Positions 8,521-16,290 are shown, counted from the stretch's first letter. The stretch is 40,219 bases of DNA from Oehlia diaphana (GCA_003833135.1 QZLH01000720.1:10010-50228); one strand, 5' to 3'. The notes: a model not told the origin generated them from the letters alone. Numbers and translations are program-made.

Positions 8521-8661
8521 TTATTGAGCATATTTATTAATAAGAAATAAACTATAATCGAGAACCTTCTCAAGTTGCTGTTCGAGTTTTTTTACACGTA
8601 GACTATGCTCGCATGAATCGTTTCGTGAGCAGAGCTCAGAACATTCTAAGTATTTTTTTTT
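8521..8661 (-). CDS. short third frame downstream of the protease, reachable by a -1 shift
   Basis: A frame open on the minus strand from the A9 run (8653-8661) to TAA at 8521-8523, 46 codons plus stop, in the -1 frame relative to the protease. No ATG is needed if ribosomes slip on the A run. It contains SELCSR, encoded by the palindrome at 8626-8638, then SLRVKKLEQQLEKVLDYSLF and INKYAQ, a coiled-coil segment similar to LDKVINYTLFLVDKYEK in the 6677-7681 protein. That similarity supports real coding. It could also be a relic of a longer ORF. Confidence 0.45.
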   Translation of the reverse strand, partial: KKKYLECSELCSRNDSCEHSLRVKKLEQQLEKVLDYSLFLINKYAQ

Positions 8662-9743
8662 AACTTATTCTCTTCATTGAAAGCCCCCCTTTGCTTCTTA
8701 TGTACGGAAAGTGGAACAGTTACGATTTTTCCATTATAATTTACCGTGAACTCGCCTTTCGTTATGGGTCCCCATCCTGCTTTATGTTGCCAAGGTACCC
8801 CTAATATTATTAACGATTTCTCCTTTCCATTTTTATCTCTTTCTGTTTCAACGACTAAGAATTCATCCGTAATTGTTAATTCGTTTTTCCCTTGGCCAAT
8901 AGTTATAGGTAGGTCATAGATTGTCCCTACTGTTTTAGCCAAACTAGCTATACCCGTAATTTCGTGAGAGCTATTTTTGTCTATCTTTATCCCCAATTTC
9001 TCAGCAATATTTTGTGAAATGATCGAAGAATCTGATCCCGTGTCAATCACTGCATAAGGTATAATCTCTGTATCTATTTTGCAACAAATCGTGGCCACAT
9101 CATTTGGAGTGTTAAGACGAATAAAATTTATCTCAAAAGGCTTCGGATAACATATAACTGAACTTTTACATAATTGTGTTTGATGGGGTTCATTTACTTG
9201 TGCTTTTTGATACGCCTTGATTGCTTGATTTAGTGCTAGAACGTTCTGTCCCAATCCAGTGGGCTGCTGTATAGTAGTGTTTCTGGGTTTTTCACCAAAT
9301 ACTGGGAAGGTAATGATATGTGTATTTTCAGAAGTAATATAATTAACTTGTAATTGATAGATCGTCTCTATTAATGGCGCTAAAATATCGTTATATACTT
9401 CTGTGACCTGATTCCATATCTTTTCCTTCTCTTCAGGCGAGTAATTTGGAATATATTGGGATAGGAGCAAATCTTTTGCGCCAATATATTCTTTGTTGAG
9501 ATGGTTGAAAATTTCTTGTACAATTTCTTTAGGACATTGTGCGACTAATGATCTTATTAATGACTTGAATGATGCTCGGAAGATATCTTGTATAATATTT
9601 ATGTCTTTTTTCGGTTTTCGGGAAATAACTACTCCATTGTCTTTGGATTTAGTCTTTTTCTTAGATTTCTTTTTTGTCACTTCTTTTCTTCGTGGGCGCT
9701 GCTCAGCCTCCTTTCCATCCTTTTTTACGCTCTTTTTTTTTTT
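8646..9743 (-). CDS. retropepsin (Pro) frame of the Gag-Pro unit
   Basis: The frame is open from the A11 run at 9733-9743 to the stop at 8646. There is no ATG near its start (the first start-like codon is GTG at 9680), so expression as a -1 frameshift extension of Gag is the simplest reading. After a very basic segment (KKKSKKKTKSK) and a helical linker comes a complete retropepsin: YAVIDTGSDSSIIS (catalytic DTGS), a central strand, and LIILGVPWQHKAGWG. Unlike the DTT/DTS proteins at 1-3 kb, the catalytic triplet is canonical. It would mature Gag. No reverse transcriptase or RNase H follows; the frame ends right after an A9 run. Confidence 0.8.
   Translation of the reverse strand, partial: KKKKSVKKDGKEAEQRPRRKEVTKKKSKKKTKSKDNGVVISRKPKKDINIIQDIFRASFKSLIRSLVAQCPKEIVQEIFNHLNKEYIGAKDLLLSQYIPNYSPEEKEKIWNQVTEVYNDILAPLIETIYQLQVNYITSENTHIITFPVFGEKPRNTTIQQPTGLGQNVLALNQAIKAYQKAQVNEPHQTQLCKSSVICYPKPFEINFIRLNTPNDVATICCKIDTEIIPYAVIDTGSDSSIISQNIAEKLGIKIDKNSSHEITGIASLAKTVGTIYDLPITIGQGKNELTITDEFLVVETERDKNGKEKSLIILGVPWQHKAGWGPITKGEFTVNYNGKIVTVPLSVHKKQRGAFNEENKLKKNT
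8653..8661 (-). promoter_or_regulatory. A9 slippery run at the end of Pro
   Basis: Nine A on the minus strand, followed within 10 nt by the Pro stop (8646). A -1 shift enters the frame ending at 8521. A 5-bp stem with a 3-nt loop (8626-8638) lies 14 nt downstream, near the usual spacing for a stimulatory structure, but it is weak. Confidence 0.45.
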
Positions 9744-12244
9744 ACATTATTGCATCTATAAGACTCGTCATCATCACTATTGGAAGATGACTCTGTTTCT
9801 GTTTCAGTTTCAGTTACGCTAGCATCATCACGTGAGTTCATATAACAATGTACTCCACTGTCTGAATCGGAATTTGACTCTTCTGTCTCACTTCCTTCAC
9901 TTGTACTTTCCTCTGATAGGTCATTAGTTTGCACGTAATTCACTTTCCTGGATCTTTTCTTACTAGAACAATTAGTTTTTGTATGACCTGTTCTTCCACA
10001 ATTTGAACAACGGCGCTTTGTTTTACCTGTCTTTTTAGTAGTCTTTTTAGAAGCATATGTTCTTCTACGTGGTTTCTTACGTAATACTCTCGTATAAAAT
10101 GTTTCGTGTCCTAATTTTTCTATTTCCTTTTCAATAAACTTATTTAAAGAGTCCGCATCTCTTGGTGAGCTATCAGGATAGCCCAAACGCATGGCGATAG
10201 TTTCTAATTTATCATAGGAACTCTCTTTCTCAGTATTTTGTATTGCACGAATTCTTGAGTTTACGATTTTTTCTATGTCTTCAGAAGTAATTTCTGGTTT
10301 TTTCAGCACTGGCGGATTAAATGTGTTTCCCCCATAAAGAATATTGTCTTTTTCTTTTTCTATTTGCTCCATTGTCTCGATTAGATCCTCGTTTAATGGT
10401 CTTTCTAATCCTAAACGTTTTAATTCCAGTTTATTCTCAGGATTTAAACCACGTATAAACTGTATCCTCTTCTCTCGGTCACCTATATTTGCATATCTAG
10501 CATATTTTTGTATGTCTTTGTAATACTCCCTAATTGGTCTAGAACCTTGAGTCATTGTTCCAAATATAATTTCTTGCTGTCTTTGGACCTCCGTAGGAAA
10601 ATGTCTTTTAATCCAATAAATAACTTGACTAATGTTAACATCAGGTAAAACAATAGCATTGACGTTATTCAAAATTCCATTAGGCACATTATTAGGAGTT
10701 GCGTTATCTACAGGCTCACCTCCTGCGTAAAACCAGTCCTCATCTGTATGGACGTCATGAGCTGGAATAATATCTGCTCCAGTACAGCCAACAGGCCATG
10801 CTGGAGGCGCAGTACCATCTGGTGCATTTATCCGAGCTGCGACTATATTAGCATTGTTATATGCTAGTATTGCAGCCATATTTGCTGTGGCATTTCCACA
10901 ACTAATGTGAGTCAATCTCCACTTCTTGTTTTTCAGTTTTTGCGCAAACCAATCTGATGCCTTTCCAGTTAAACATGATTCAAATAATGCCATAGCCCTC
11001 TGCTTACCGGCAGGGTTGTTAGTTGCTATCCCCGCCGCTGTAAGATATAATCTGAAATTTTTGATAAAATCGTCTACATCCTCATGCGCTGAGCCACTAA
11101 ATCTAGGAGGTGGATATCCTGCCATTCTTATTTGCTGATTTGCAGGTGCGTTATTCTGTAAGGCAAATATTTGTTGTTGTAAATTATTATTCTGCTGCTG
11201 TAGATTATTGTTCTGGGCTTGAGAGGCTCGGAACTGACCTTTCCAGTTTTGGGCTTGACGTATACAGCCAGTATGACGTCTTCTCCAGCGCTCAGTATCT
11301 GTGTTATATCGCCTCTGCCAGGCCTGCATGTCATTGTTATAACGTACCGTCAACCTGTGGGCATTTCTCCTATGCTCAGCAATCTGATTTTGCTGATTGG
11401 CTATTTGCGTTTCTTTGCGCTGAATTAGCAATCGAAAGGCGAATTTTTCACACAATAGTTCACCAATTCTCTCTTTCCTATTTTCAGCAATTTCTCCATA
11501 CTCACGCCGAGCATTTCTCTCATCCCTTAAAGCATCAGTTAACATTCGATCTGTTCTTAATGTCTCTGCACGAGCCTCATTTAGTTGGCGTCTAAGATCC
11601 CTTACCAACCTATTTTCGTCATTTAACAGATTTTGGTATTGGTCACGCTCTGCTATAAGAGCAAAAAACTCATTTATTATTGTAGTAATATCCAGACGAA
11701 TCAATCCTAAAAAATGGTTAATATTATCATATTTATTTTCTAGATTATTTGGTGTTAGTGGAACCCTCCCTTCTGTATGCTGTCGAATCTCCTGTAATCT
11801 ATCGGCAATTCCTGGTAAATGATTATCTAAAATGCTTTGTGTTGGATGAGTCATATCACTGCTGGTGTGATCATTATCTATAGGTTTATTTTTACTTATA
11901 AGATTTTTGATATCGGATCTAAGTTTTTCCACCGTATCTTCTAACTGGATGATTCGATCATCTTGAATTAGCAATGCCTCTTCCTTATCTCCCAAGCGCT
12001 CTTGACAATATTCAAGCTCATGTGAAATGGCCTGGTATTCTTCCTTTAATTTTTTTATCTCATCCTCACGTGAAATGAGATTATTTTCTAGATACTTAAT
12101 GTATAATTCACATCTCTCTATCTCCCTTACAAGTTTACGTATTTTTGTTTTATTGGAAATATTGGTAGTCTCTTCTTGTACTAACTTTATCCGCAATTCT
12201 AGATTGCTATTTAATATGTCAACATATGCCTGTTCTACCCCCAT
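9725..12244 (-). CDS. Gag-like polyprotein with long coiled coil and CCHC zinc knuckle (839 aa)
   Basis: ATG at 12244 (minus). Residues about 1-350 are coiled coil (an unusually long extension for a retrotransposon Gag), ending in a Gln/Asn-rich stretch (NNLQQQNNNLQQQ). From about 365 to 640 it matches the retrotransposon Gag core: PPPRFSGSAHEDVDDFIKNF, then LFESCLTGKASDWF, MTQGSRPIREYYKDI and FIRGLNPENKLELK. A zinc knuckle CSNCGRTGHTKTNC (CX2CX4HX4C) lies near 744-758, flanked by basic residues, then an acidic Ser-rich tail. Expected role: capsid assembly and nucleic-acid packaging. The start is only 42 bp from the divergent integrase ATG. There is a repeat-like insert (about 440-530, Ala/Asn/Pro-rich) in the Gag core. 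Stop at 9725 follows the A11 run. Confidence 0.85.
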   Translation of the reverse strand: MGVEQAYVDILNSNLELRIKLVQEETTNISNKTKIRKLVREIERCELYIKYLENNLISREDEIKKLKEEYQAISHELEYCQERLGDKEEALLIQDDRIIQLEDTVEKLRSDIKNLISKNKPIDNDHTSSDMTHPTQSILDNHLPGIADRLQEIRQHTEGRVPLTPNNLENKYDNINHFLGLIRLDITTIINEFFALIAERDQYQNLLNDENRLVRDLRRQLNEARAETLRTDRMLTDALRDERNARREYGEIAENRKERIGELLCEKFAFRLLIQRKETQIANQQNQIAEHRRNAHRLTVRYNNDMQAWQRRYNTDTERWRRRHTGCIRQAQNWKGQFRASQAQNNNLQQQNNNLQQQIFALQNNAPANQQIRMAGYPPPRFSGSAHEDVDDFIKNFRLYLTAAGIATNNPAGKQRAMALFESCLTGKASDWFAQKLKNKKWRLTHISCGNATANMAAILAYNNANIVAARINAPDGTAPPAWPVGCTGADIIPAHDVHTDEDWFYAGGEPVDNATPNNVPNGILNNVNAIVLPDVNISQVIYWIKRHFPTEVQRQQEIIFGTMTQGSRPIREYYKDIQKYARYANIGDREKRIQFIRGLNPENKLELKRLGLERPLNEDLIETMEQIEKEKDNILYGGNTFNPPVLKKPEITSEDIEKIVNSRIRAIQNTEKESSYDKLETIAMRLGYPDSSPRDADSLNKFIEKEIEKLGHETFYTRVLRKKPRRRTYASKKTTKKTGKTKRRCSNCGRTGHTKTNCSSKKRSRKVNYVQTNDLSEESTSEGSETEESNSDSDSGVHCYMNSRDDASVTETETETESSSNSDDDESYRCNNVKKKRA
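9733..9743 (-). promoter_or_regulatory. A11 slippery run at the end of Gag
   Basis: Eleven A on the minus strand, read as GTA AAA AAA AAA A in Gag and followed five nt later by the Gag stop (9725-9727). The Pro frame is -1 to Gag across this run and is open through it. A-AAA-AAA heptamers are classic -1 frameshift sites. Confidence 0.6.
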
Positions 12245-12286
12245 TTATTCATACTAGTCTGAATTTTACTTCGTTGATTATAGCAT
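12245..12286. promoter_or_regulatory. 42-bp divergent spacer between gag and integrase
   Basis: Both ATGs point outward from this spacer, too small for two separate full promoters, so core elements probably overlap the coding sequences or a bidirectional promoter is used. Confidence 0.4.
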
Positions 12287-13372
12287 ATGGCTCTGAATTC
12301 TTATGATCAACAAGAACGTGATACTATTCTCAGAGAAATTTATTATGCACCTAGTGGATATTTTCAGTCTGCACAGAAGTTTCATGAAGCAGTAAAAAAA
12401 CAAGGATATGGCTACTATGACTTATCTGATATACGTAATTTTTTACATAGACAAGCTGTGTGGCAAGTACATGCACCTCGTCCAAAGTATATCCCATATG
12501 CGTCCTTTAACAATATTACTATCCCTAATGAATGTCACCAGGCGGATATTTTATACATGCCCTATGATAAGGTTGGGCGTGTAATATACCTTTTCTGCCT
12601 TAATGTGGTGGATGTGGCTTCGAGATATAAGGAGTCTATTCCTATAGGCGCAACTAGTGTTAAGAATAGAGAGGGTATCTTAACATCACATACCATTTCT
12701 AAAGCTTTTGAGCAGATTTATTCTAATTCTGACTGTCCTCTCGTATGGCCAAAATTATTAATCACGGATAAGGGGTCTGAATTTAAGGGTGACTGTGAGC
12801 GATTAATGAGAAGACATGGTGTGGAAATTCAGAAAGCTACATCTAAGCGTTCTGTCAGTATTGTTGAAAGGTATAATCTTACCCTAGCTAAGAGATTATT
12901 TCGTATACAGAATGCACATGACTTATCATTTCATACGTTACTTCGTGAGCACAGCTCAGAAAAATCTCGTACTTGGGTAAAGAACCTTCCTATAATTGTT
13001 GAAGATATTAATAACTCTGTTACGAGATTAACTGGCATGACTCCTGCTAAAGCGATAAAAAAGAAGAAGGTTTATACTAAATCTTCATGTAAATATGATA
13101 GGCCTATTGGTTATGATGAGCCACGTTTGTCCTACAGAGATAGTGTTCGTTATCTTCTTGAACCTGGCGAGGTTGAAGGTGGACCAAAAAGAAGGGGTAC
13201 AGATATGAACTGGAGTCCTGAAGTATATAATATTGGGGAAGTTCGTATAAAAAAAAATCAACCAGTCCTTTATAAGTTACTTGAGGGACCTGAACGTAGA
13301 TTTGTTAGGGAAGAACTCTTACTTGTTAATGATGGGGTTGAATTACCTCCTGAGAGCGTCCTTTATCAGTAA
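12287..13372 (+). CDS. DDE (rve-fold) integrase, Ty3/Polinton type (361 aa)
   Basis: ATG at 12287, intronless. Core: HQADILYMP (D87), NVVDVASRY (strand 3), LLITDKGSEF (D161) and SIVERYN (E194), i.e. a D-D-E triad with about 32 residues between the last two. The N-terminal 80 residues form a small helical domain (YYAPSGYFQSAQKFHEAVKK) but lack an obvious HHCC zinc finger. The C-terminus (YNIGEVRIKKNQPVLYKLLE, then VREELLLV) is like the SH3/chromo-type tail of rve integrases. It joins element DNA to a target. LREHSSE at about 219-225 is encoded by a copy of the palindrome also present at 8626. The 3' end overlaps the polymerase gene by 47 bp on opposite strands. Confidence 0.85.
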   Translation: MALNSYDQQERDTILREIYYAPSGYFQSAQKFHEAVKKQGYGYYDLSDIRNFLHRQAVWQVHAPRPKYIPYASFNNITIPNECHQADILYMPYDKVGRVIYLFCLNVVDVASRYKESIPIGATSVKNREGILTSHTISKAFEQIYSNSDCPLVWPKLLITDKGSEFKGDCERLMRRHGVEIQKATSKRSVSIVERYNLTLAKRLFRIQNAHDLSFHTLLREHSSEKSRTWVKNLPIIVEDINNSVTRLTGMTPAKAIKKKKVYTKSSCKYDRPIGYDEPRLSYRDSVRYLLEPGEVEGGPKRRGTDMNWSPEVYNIGEVRIKKNQPVLYKLLEGPERRFVREELLLVNDGVELPPESVLYQ

Positions 13373-15704
13373 CACTCTCTATTTTAAGTGAAGGATGTAA
13401 TATTCGCATTTTTTCAATAGTTTCTTTTCTTATACGTGGACAATGAATAACTACTAATTTTTCTAAACTGGGACATAAAATCGGAATTTTTAATATTACG
13501 TTAGAGCTTACTCGTTTTTGCTTTATTATTCCAAGGGATTTTAAGTTTTTACATTCTATTACCGATTTTTCTATACTTTCATTATTTACTAGTCGATGAC
13601 CGCAATCAATAAAGAATAAATCTTTTAGATTAGGACATGCTTTGCATATATCTGAAAAGAGGATATTTATATCCTTTTCTTTTTGCCCCCAAATTTTTAA
13701 AGATGTAATATATTTGCATGGTAATGGTTTTACGTCTACTCCGAAAATTGAAAAGAATTTAACGCCTGTCATTCCGTTTAACTTTATTTTATTCCATAGC
13801 ATCCAGCATGCATTTTCATTCCAATGTTTATTTACAAATAAAAGCGGATATAATTTCTCGCAATATTCTAAAATTAATGCAACCAATTCATTAGGAATGC
13901 GTATTTCTTTTTCTTTTTTACCTTGTTTGACTACAAAATTTGCGATTTCTTTTTCTGTATTGGTCCAACTAACGTTAATAGAGTTTTTTATAATAACATG
14001 ACCAATTTTTTCACATTTTAGCTCTCCGATATTTAGTCCTACCTGTAAATTGTTATCAATTGTATTTGTTAAAATAAAACCGTCAGTATGGATGCGTTTC
14101 ACATGATTTTTAAAAGGTCTAATTATGTCTGTTATTGTTTTACGACCAAGAGCTAAAATAAATGGTTTCATACGTCGATGAGGACCTACTTTACCATTTT
14201 TTCGAGGGTTCTCGCATAAAATACCCCATAATGAAACTAACAAATTTTTTGCAACTTTTCCTGCAATTCCTTTTTCTCGTTTTATGGAAATAAGTTCTTC
14301 TGCCCAATTCTCAAATAAAAATTTACCGCTTCTTAAATTCTCTGGATTAAAAACAAAAGCATTTGGTGAAATATTAATTAATTCTACCCCTAATCCATTC
14401 TTTCTCGCAATTTCTATATCATAGTGTGTATAGTATTCCTCTTGATTATATCTGATTAATTGAGAGCATTGAGGGGAGCTTTTTTTGGGTAGGCCTTCTA
14501 TGTGAACTCGGTATATTCCATACTGCAAATTATTGGTAAAACTTGTAATAGTTTTGAACTCACCTGGGCCTATTGGCCATTGTACATCTTTTTGTAACAA
14601 AACGGATGGATAAAATTCATTAACATCATATTGGCTTGCTTTACCTTCATATGGTTCTGCCCATATTATTGATCCAATAGATGCCTTTGAAATCCAGAGT
14701 TCTTCTTCGGCAGATAGCTTCGCACTTTTAATTAATCCGTTAGTAACATCCTGAAATAAACGTAATGATGTAGCAGCATATGTACCAGTTTTACGCATAT
14801 CGATAAGACCATGACTTTTTTGCGAAATAGCAATCGATTCATTAATATACCTTTTATGAGCCTCTTCTAATGTCTCATTCTTATCAACTCGAATGAAGAA
14901 CCAATTACGAGATAATTCCGAAAACTCATTTTTCGTGCCAATCCAGTGAGTTAAGCCATCGAAAAAGTCAACTTCATTACTTTGCGACTGTTCTCGATAG
15001 AAAAGAAGACCTCTACTTGCGGAATACCATCTAGTAAAAGAAAAGGGGGCAGTATCGTATTCGCTGGAGGAGTCACTGATGTCATCACTGGTCTCATTAT
15101 CCTCATTGTTATCACTAGTATCATCATGTGATTCTGNNNNNNNNNNNNNNNNNNNNNNNNNNNNNNNNNNNNNNNNNNNNNNNNNNNNNNNNNNNNNNNN
15201 NNNNNNNNNNNNNNNNNNNNNNNNNNNNNNNNNNNNNNNNNNNNNNNNNNNNNNNNNNNNNNNNNNNNNNNNNNNNNNNNNNNNNNNNNNNNNNNNNNNN
15301 NNNNNNNNNNNNNNNNNNNNNNNNNNNNNNNNNNNNNNNNNNNNNNNNNNNNNNNNNNNNNNNNNNNNNNNNNNNNNNNNNNNNNNNNNNNNNNNNNNNN
15401 NNNNNNNNNNNNNNNNNNNNNNNNNNNNNNNNNNNNNNNNNNNNNNNNNNNNNNNNNNNNNNNNNNNNNNNNNNNNNNNNNNNNNNNNNNNNNNNNNNNN
15501 NGCGGAATACCATCTAGTAAAAGAAAAGGGGGCAGTATCGTATTCGCTGGAGGAGTCACTGATGTCATCACTGGTCTCATTATCCTCATTGTTATCACTA
15601 GTATCATCATGTGATTCTGAAGGTTGATCACGATTCCAAGAAGGAAGGAAGTTGCCAAAGAGGGAGCCGAGTGTACCAAAGATAGAACCTAATAAGCTGC
15701 TCAT
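13326..15704 (-). CDS. family B DNA polymerase fused to an F-box/LRR-like tail; contains an assembly gap
   Basis: ATG at 15704, stop at 13326; frame kept across a run of N (15137-15501) if its length is real. The N-terminus (MSSLLGSIFGTLGSLFGNFL) is Gly-rich and amphipathic, then an acidic Ser/Asp stretch. Polymerase motifs: A, YDVNEFYPSV (near 357); B, KNLLVSLWGIL (near 490); C, RIHTDGFILT (near 536, HTDG for DTDS). This is closest in style to protein-primed PolB of linear plasmids and Polintons. No 3'-5' exonuclease motifs were seen, so it is short. From about 600 IRIPNELVALILEYCEKLYP and VNKHWNENACWMLW match the F-box, and 640-785 looks like LRRs (CPNLKDLFF, CPSLEKLVVIHC). The fusion has no stop or splice signature at the join. 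It could replicate the element and, via the F-box, recruit ubiquitin ligase. Confidence 0.75.
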   Translation of the reverse strand: MSSLLGSIFGTLGSLFGNFLPSWNRDQPSESHDDTSDNNEDNETSDDISDSSSEYDTAPFSFTRWYSXXXXXXXXXXXXXXXXXXXXXXXXXXXXXXXXXXXXXXXXXXXXXXXXXXXXXXXXXXXXXXXXXXXXXXXXXXXXXXXXXXXXXXXXXXXXXXXXXXXXXXXXXXXXXXXXXXXXXXXXXXXESHDDTSDNNEDNETSDDISDSSSEYDTAPFSFTRWYSASRGLLFYREQSQSNEVDFFDGLTHWIGTKNEFSELSRNWFFIRVDKNETLEEAHKRYINESIAISQKSHGLIDMRKTGTYAATSLRLFQDVTNGLIKSAKLSAEEELWISKASIGSIIWAEPYEGKASQYDVNEFYPSVLLQKDVQWPIGPGEFKTITSFTNNLQYGIYRVHIEGLPKKSSPQCSQLIRYNQEEYYTHYDIEIARKNGLGVELINISPNAFVFNPENLRSGKFLFENWAEELISIKREKGIAGKVAKNLLVSLWGILCENPRKNGKVGPHRRMKPFILALGRKTITDIIRPFKNHVKRIHTDGFILTNTIDNNLQVGLNIGELKCEKIGHVIIKNSINVSWTNTEKEIANFVVKQGKKEKEIRIPNELVALILEYCEKLYPLLFVNKHWNENACWMLWNKIKLNGMTGVKFFSIFGVDVKPLPCKYITSLKIWGQKEKDINILFSDICKACPNLKDLFFIDCGHRLVNNESIEKSVIECKNLKSLGIIKQKRVSSNVILKIPILCPSLEKLVVIHCPRIRKETIEKMRILHPSLKIESVTDKGRSQEVIQPHH
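15019..15619. repeat. identical 118-bp sequences on both sides of an N gap
   Basis: 15019-15136 and 15502-15619 are the same by eye, 483 bp apart (a multiple of 3). They encode the acidic Ser-rich region through FSFTRWYS. The 365 N between are unread. Either a minisatellite that collapsed in assembly or an assembly duplication at a contig join. Confidence 0.85.
15137..15501. other. assembly gap (N)
   Basis: 365 undetermined bases inside the polymerase ORF. Confidence 1.
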
Positions 15705-15789
15705 ACTTTTATCGTTTTATAAACCAAACCCTATATTCAATTGCAATAACGTTTTTTCAAAAAAATAATAATTAAGAAATTAATGAGGA

Positions 15790-16029
15790 CTAAAGGACTT
15801 TATCCGCATTAGCATTTCTCTCACGCCAAAATTTTGCACGAAACTTATGTTGACCACAGCAAATGCAAACTTGAGAAAAAGAGTTAGTCCCATTCCCACA
15901 AAGTAAACAGGGGGATGGAGGTTTAGCGCTTCTACGATTGATGGCAAAAGCATGCATCCCGCAGTACTCATTTTTTGTAGGACGTGTACAGTATTCTTTT
16001 GTCCCCTTAACTAGCCAATGACACGGCAT
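15790..16029 (-). CDS. small two-part zinc-binding protein (79 aa)
   Basis: ATG at 16029 (minus). MPCHWLVKGTKEYCTRPT followed by YCGMHAF matches the C...G...C...YCxxH pattern of short zinc motifs frequent in large DNA viruses. A second group, CLLCGNG and VCICCGQHK, has CxxC plus CxCC-H. Basic C-terminus. It is upstream of and co-directional with the polymerase gene (85 bp between), so it may be co-expressed with it. Role unknown; nucleic-acid binding or regulation is likely. It is the last gene before the repeat block. Confidence 0.6.
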   Translation of the reverse strand: MPCHWLVKGTKEYCTRPTKNEYCGMHAFAINRRSAKPPSPCLLCGNGTNSFSQVCICCGQHKFRAKFWRERNANADKVL

Positions 16030-16074
16030 AATATACTTAACTTATATGTACTAGAGCAAATTTCAAATGCAAAA

Positions 16075-16230
16075 AGAGAGTGTAGATGGTATGAATAGAC
16101 AGAAATATGTAGACAGGAATATGTAGGCGGGTATGAGTGGTCGTGCATATGTGGAGTGTGTGAGCGTGTATATGTGGGGATCGTGTATATGTGGACGTGT
16201 ATGAGAAGACATAAGTATGTATACACATAG
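16075..16230. repeat. G/T-rich degenerate minisatellite
   Basis: About 155 bp with very few C on the plus strand, built from variants of GTGTATATGTGG and ATATGTAGGC. It lies between the zinc protein gene and the hairpin block. Confidence 0.6.
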
Positions 16231-16290
16231 GCCAATTTGAAACTCCCCTCAGAGGGGAGTTTCATATAATATGTTAGCATAAAAGTGATA

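Noticed and set aside
8646..12244. A complete Ty3-type retrotransposon
   Set aside because: Gag and protease are clear, but no reverse transcriptase or RNase H motif (such as a YxDD block) appears in any frame downstream, and the integrase is on the opposite strand. No LTRs were recognised.
15079..15679. Alternative frames spanning the N gap
   Set aside because: Mostly undetermined bases; only the polymerase frame has recognisable domains beyond the gap.
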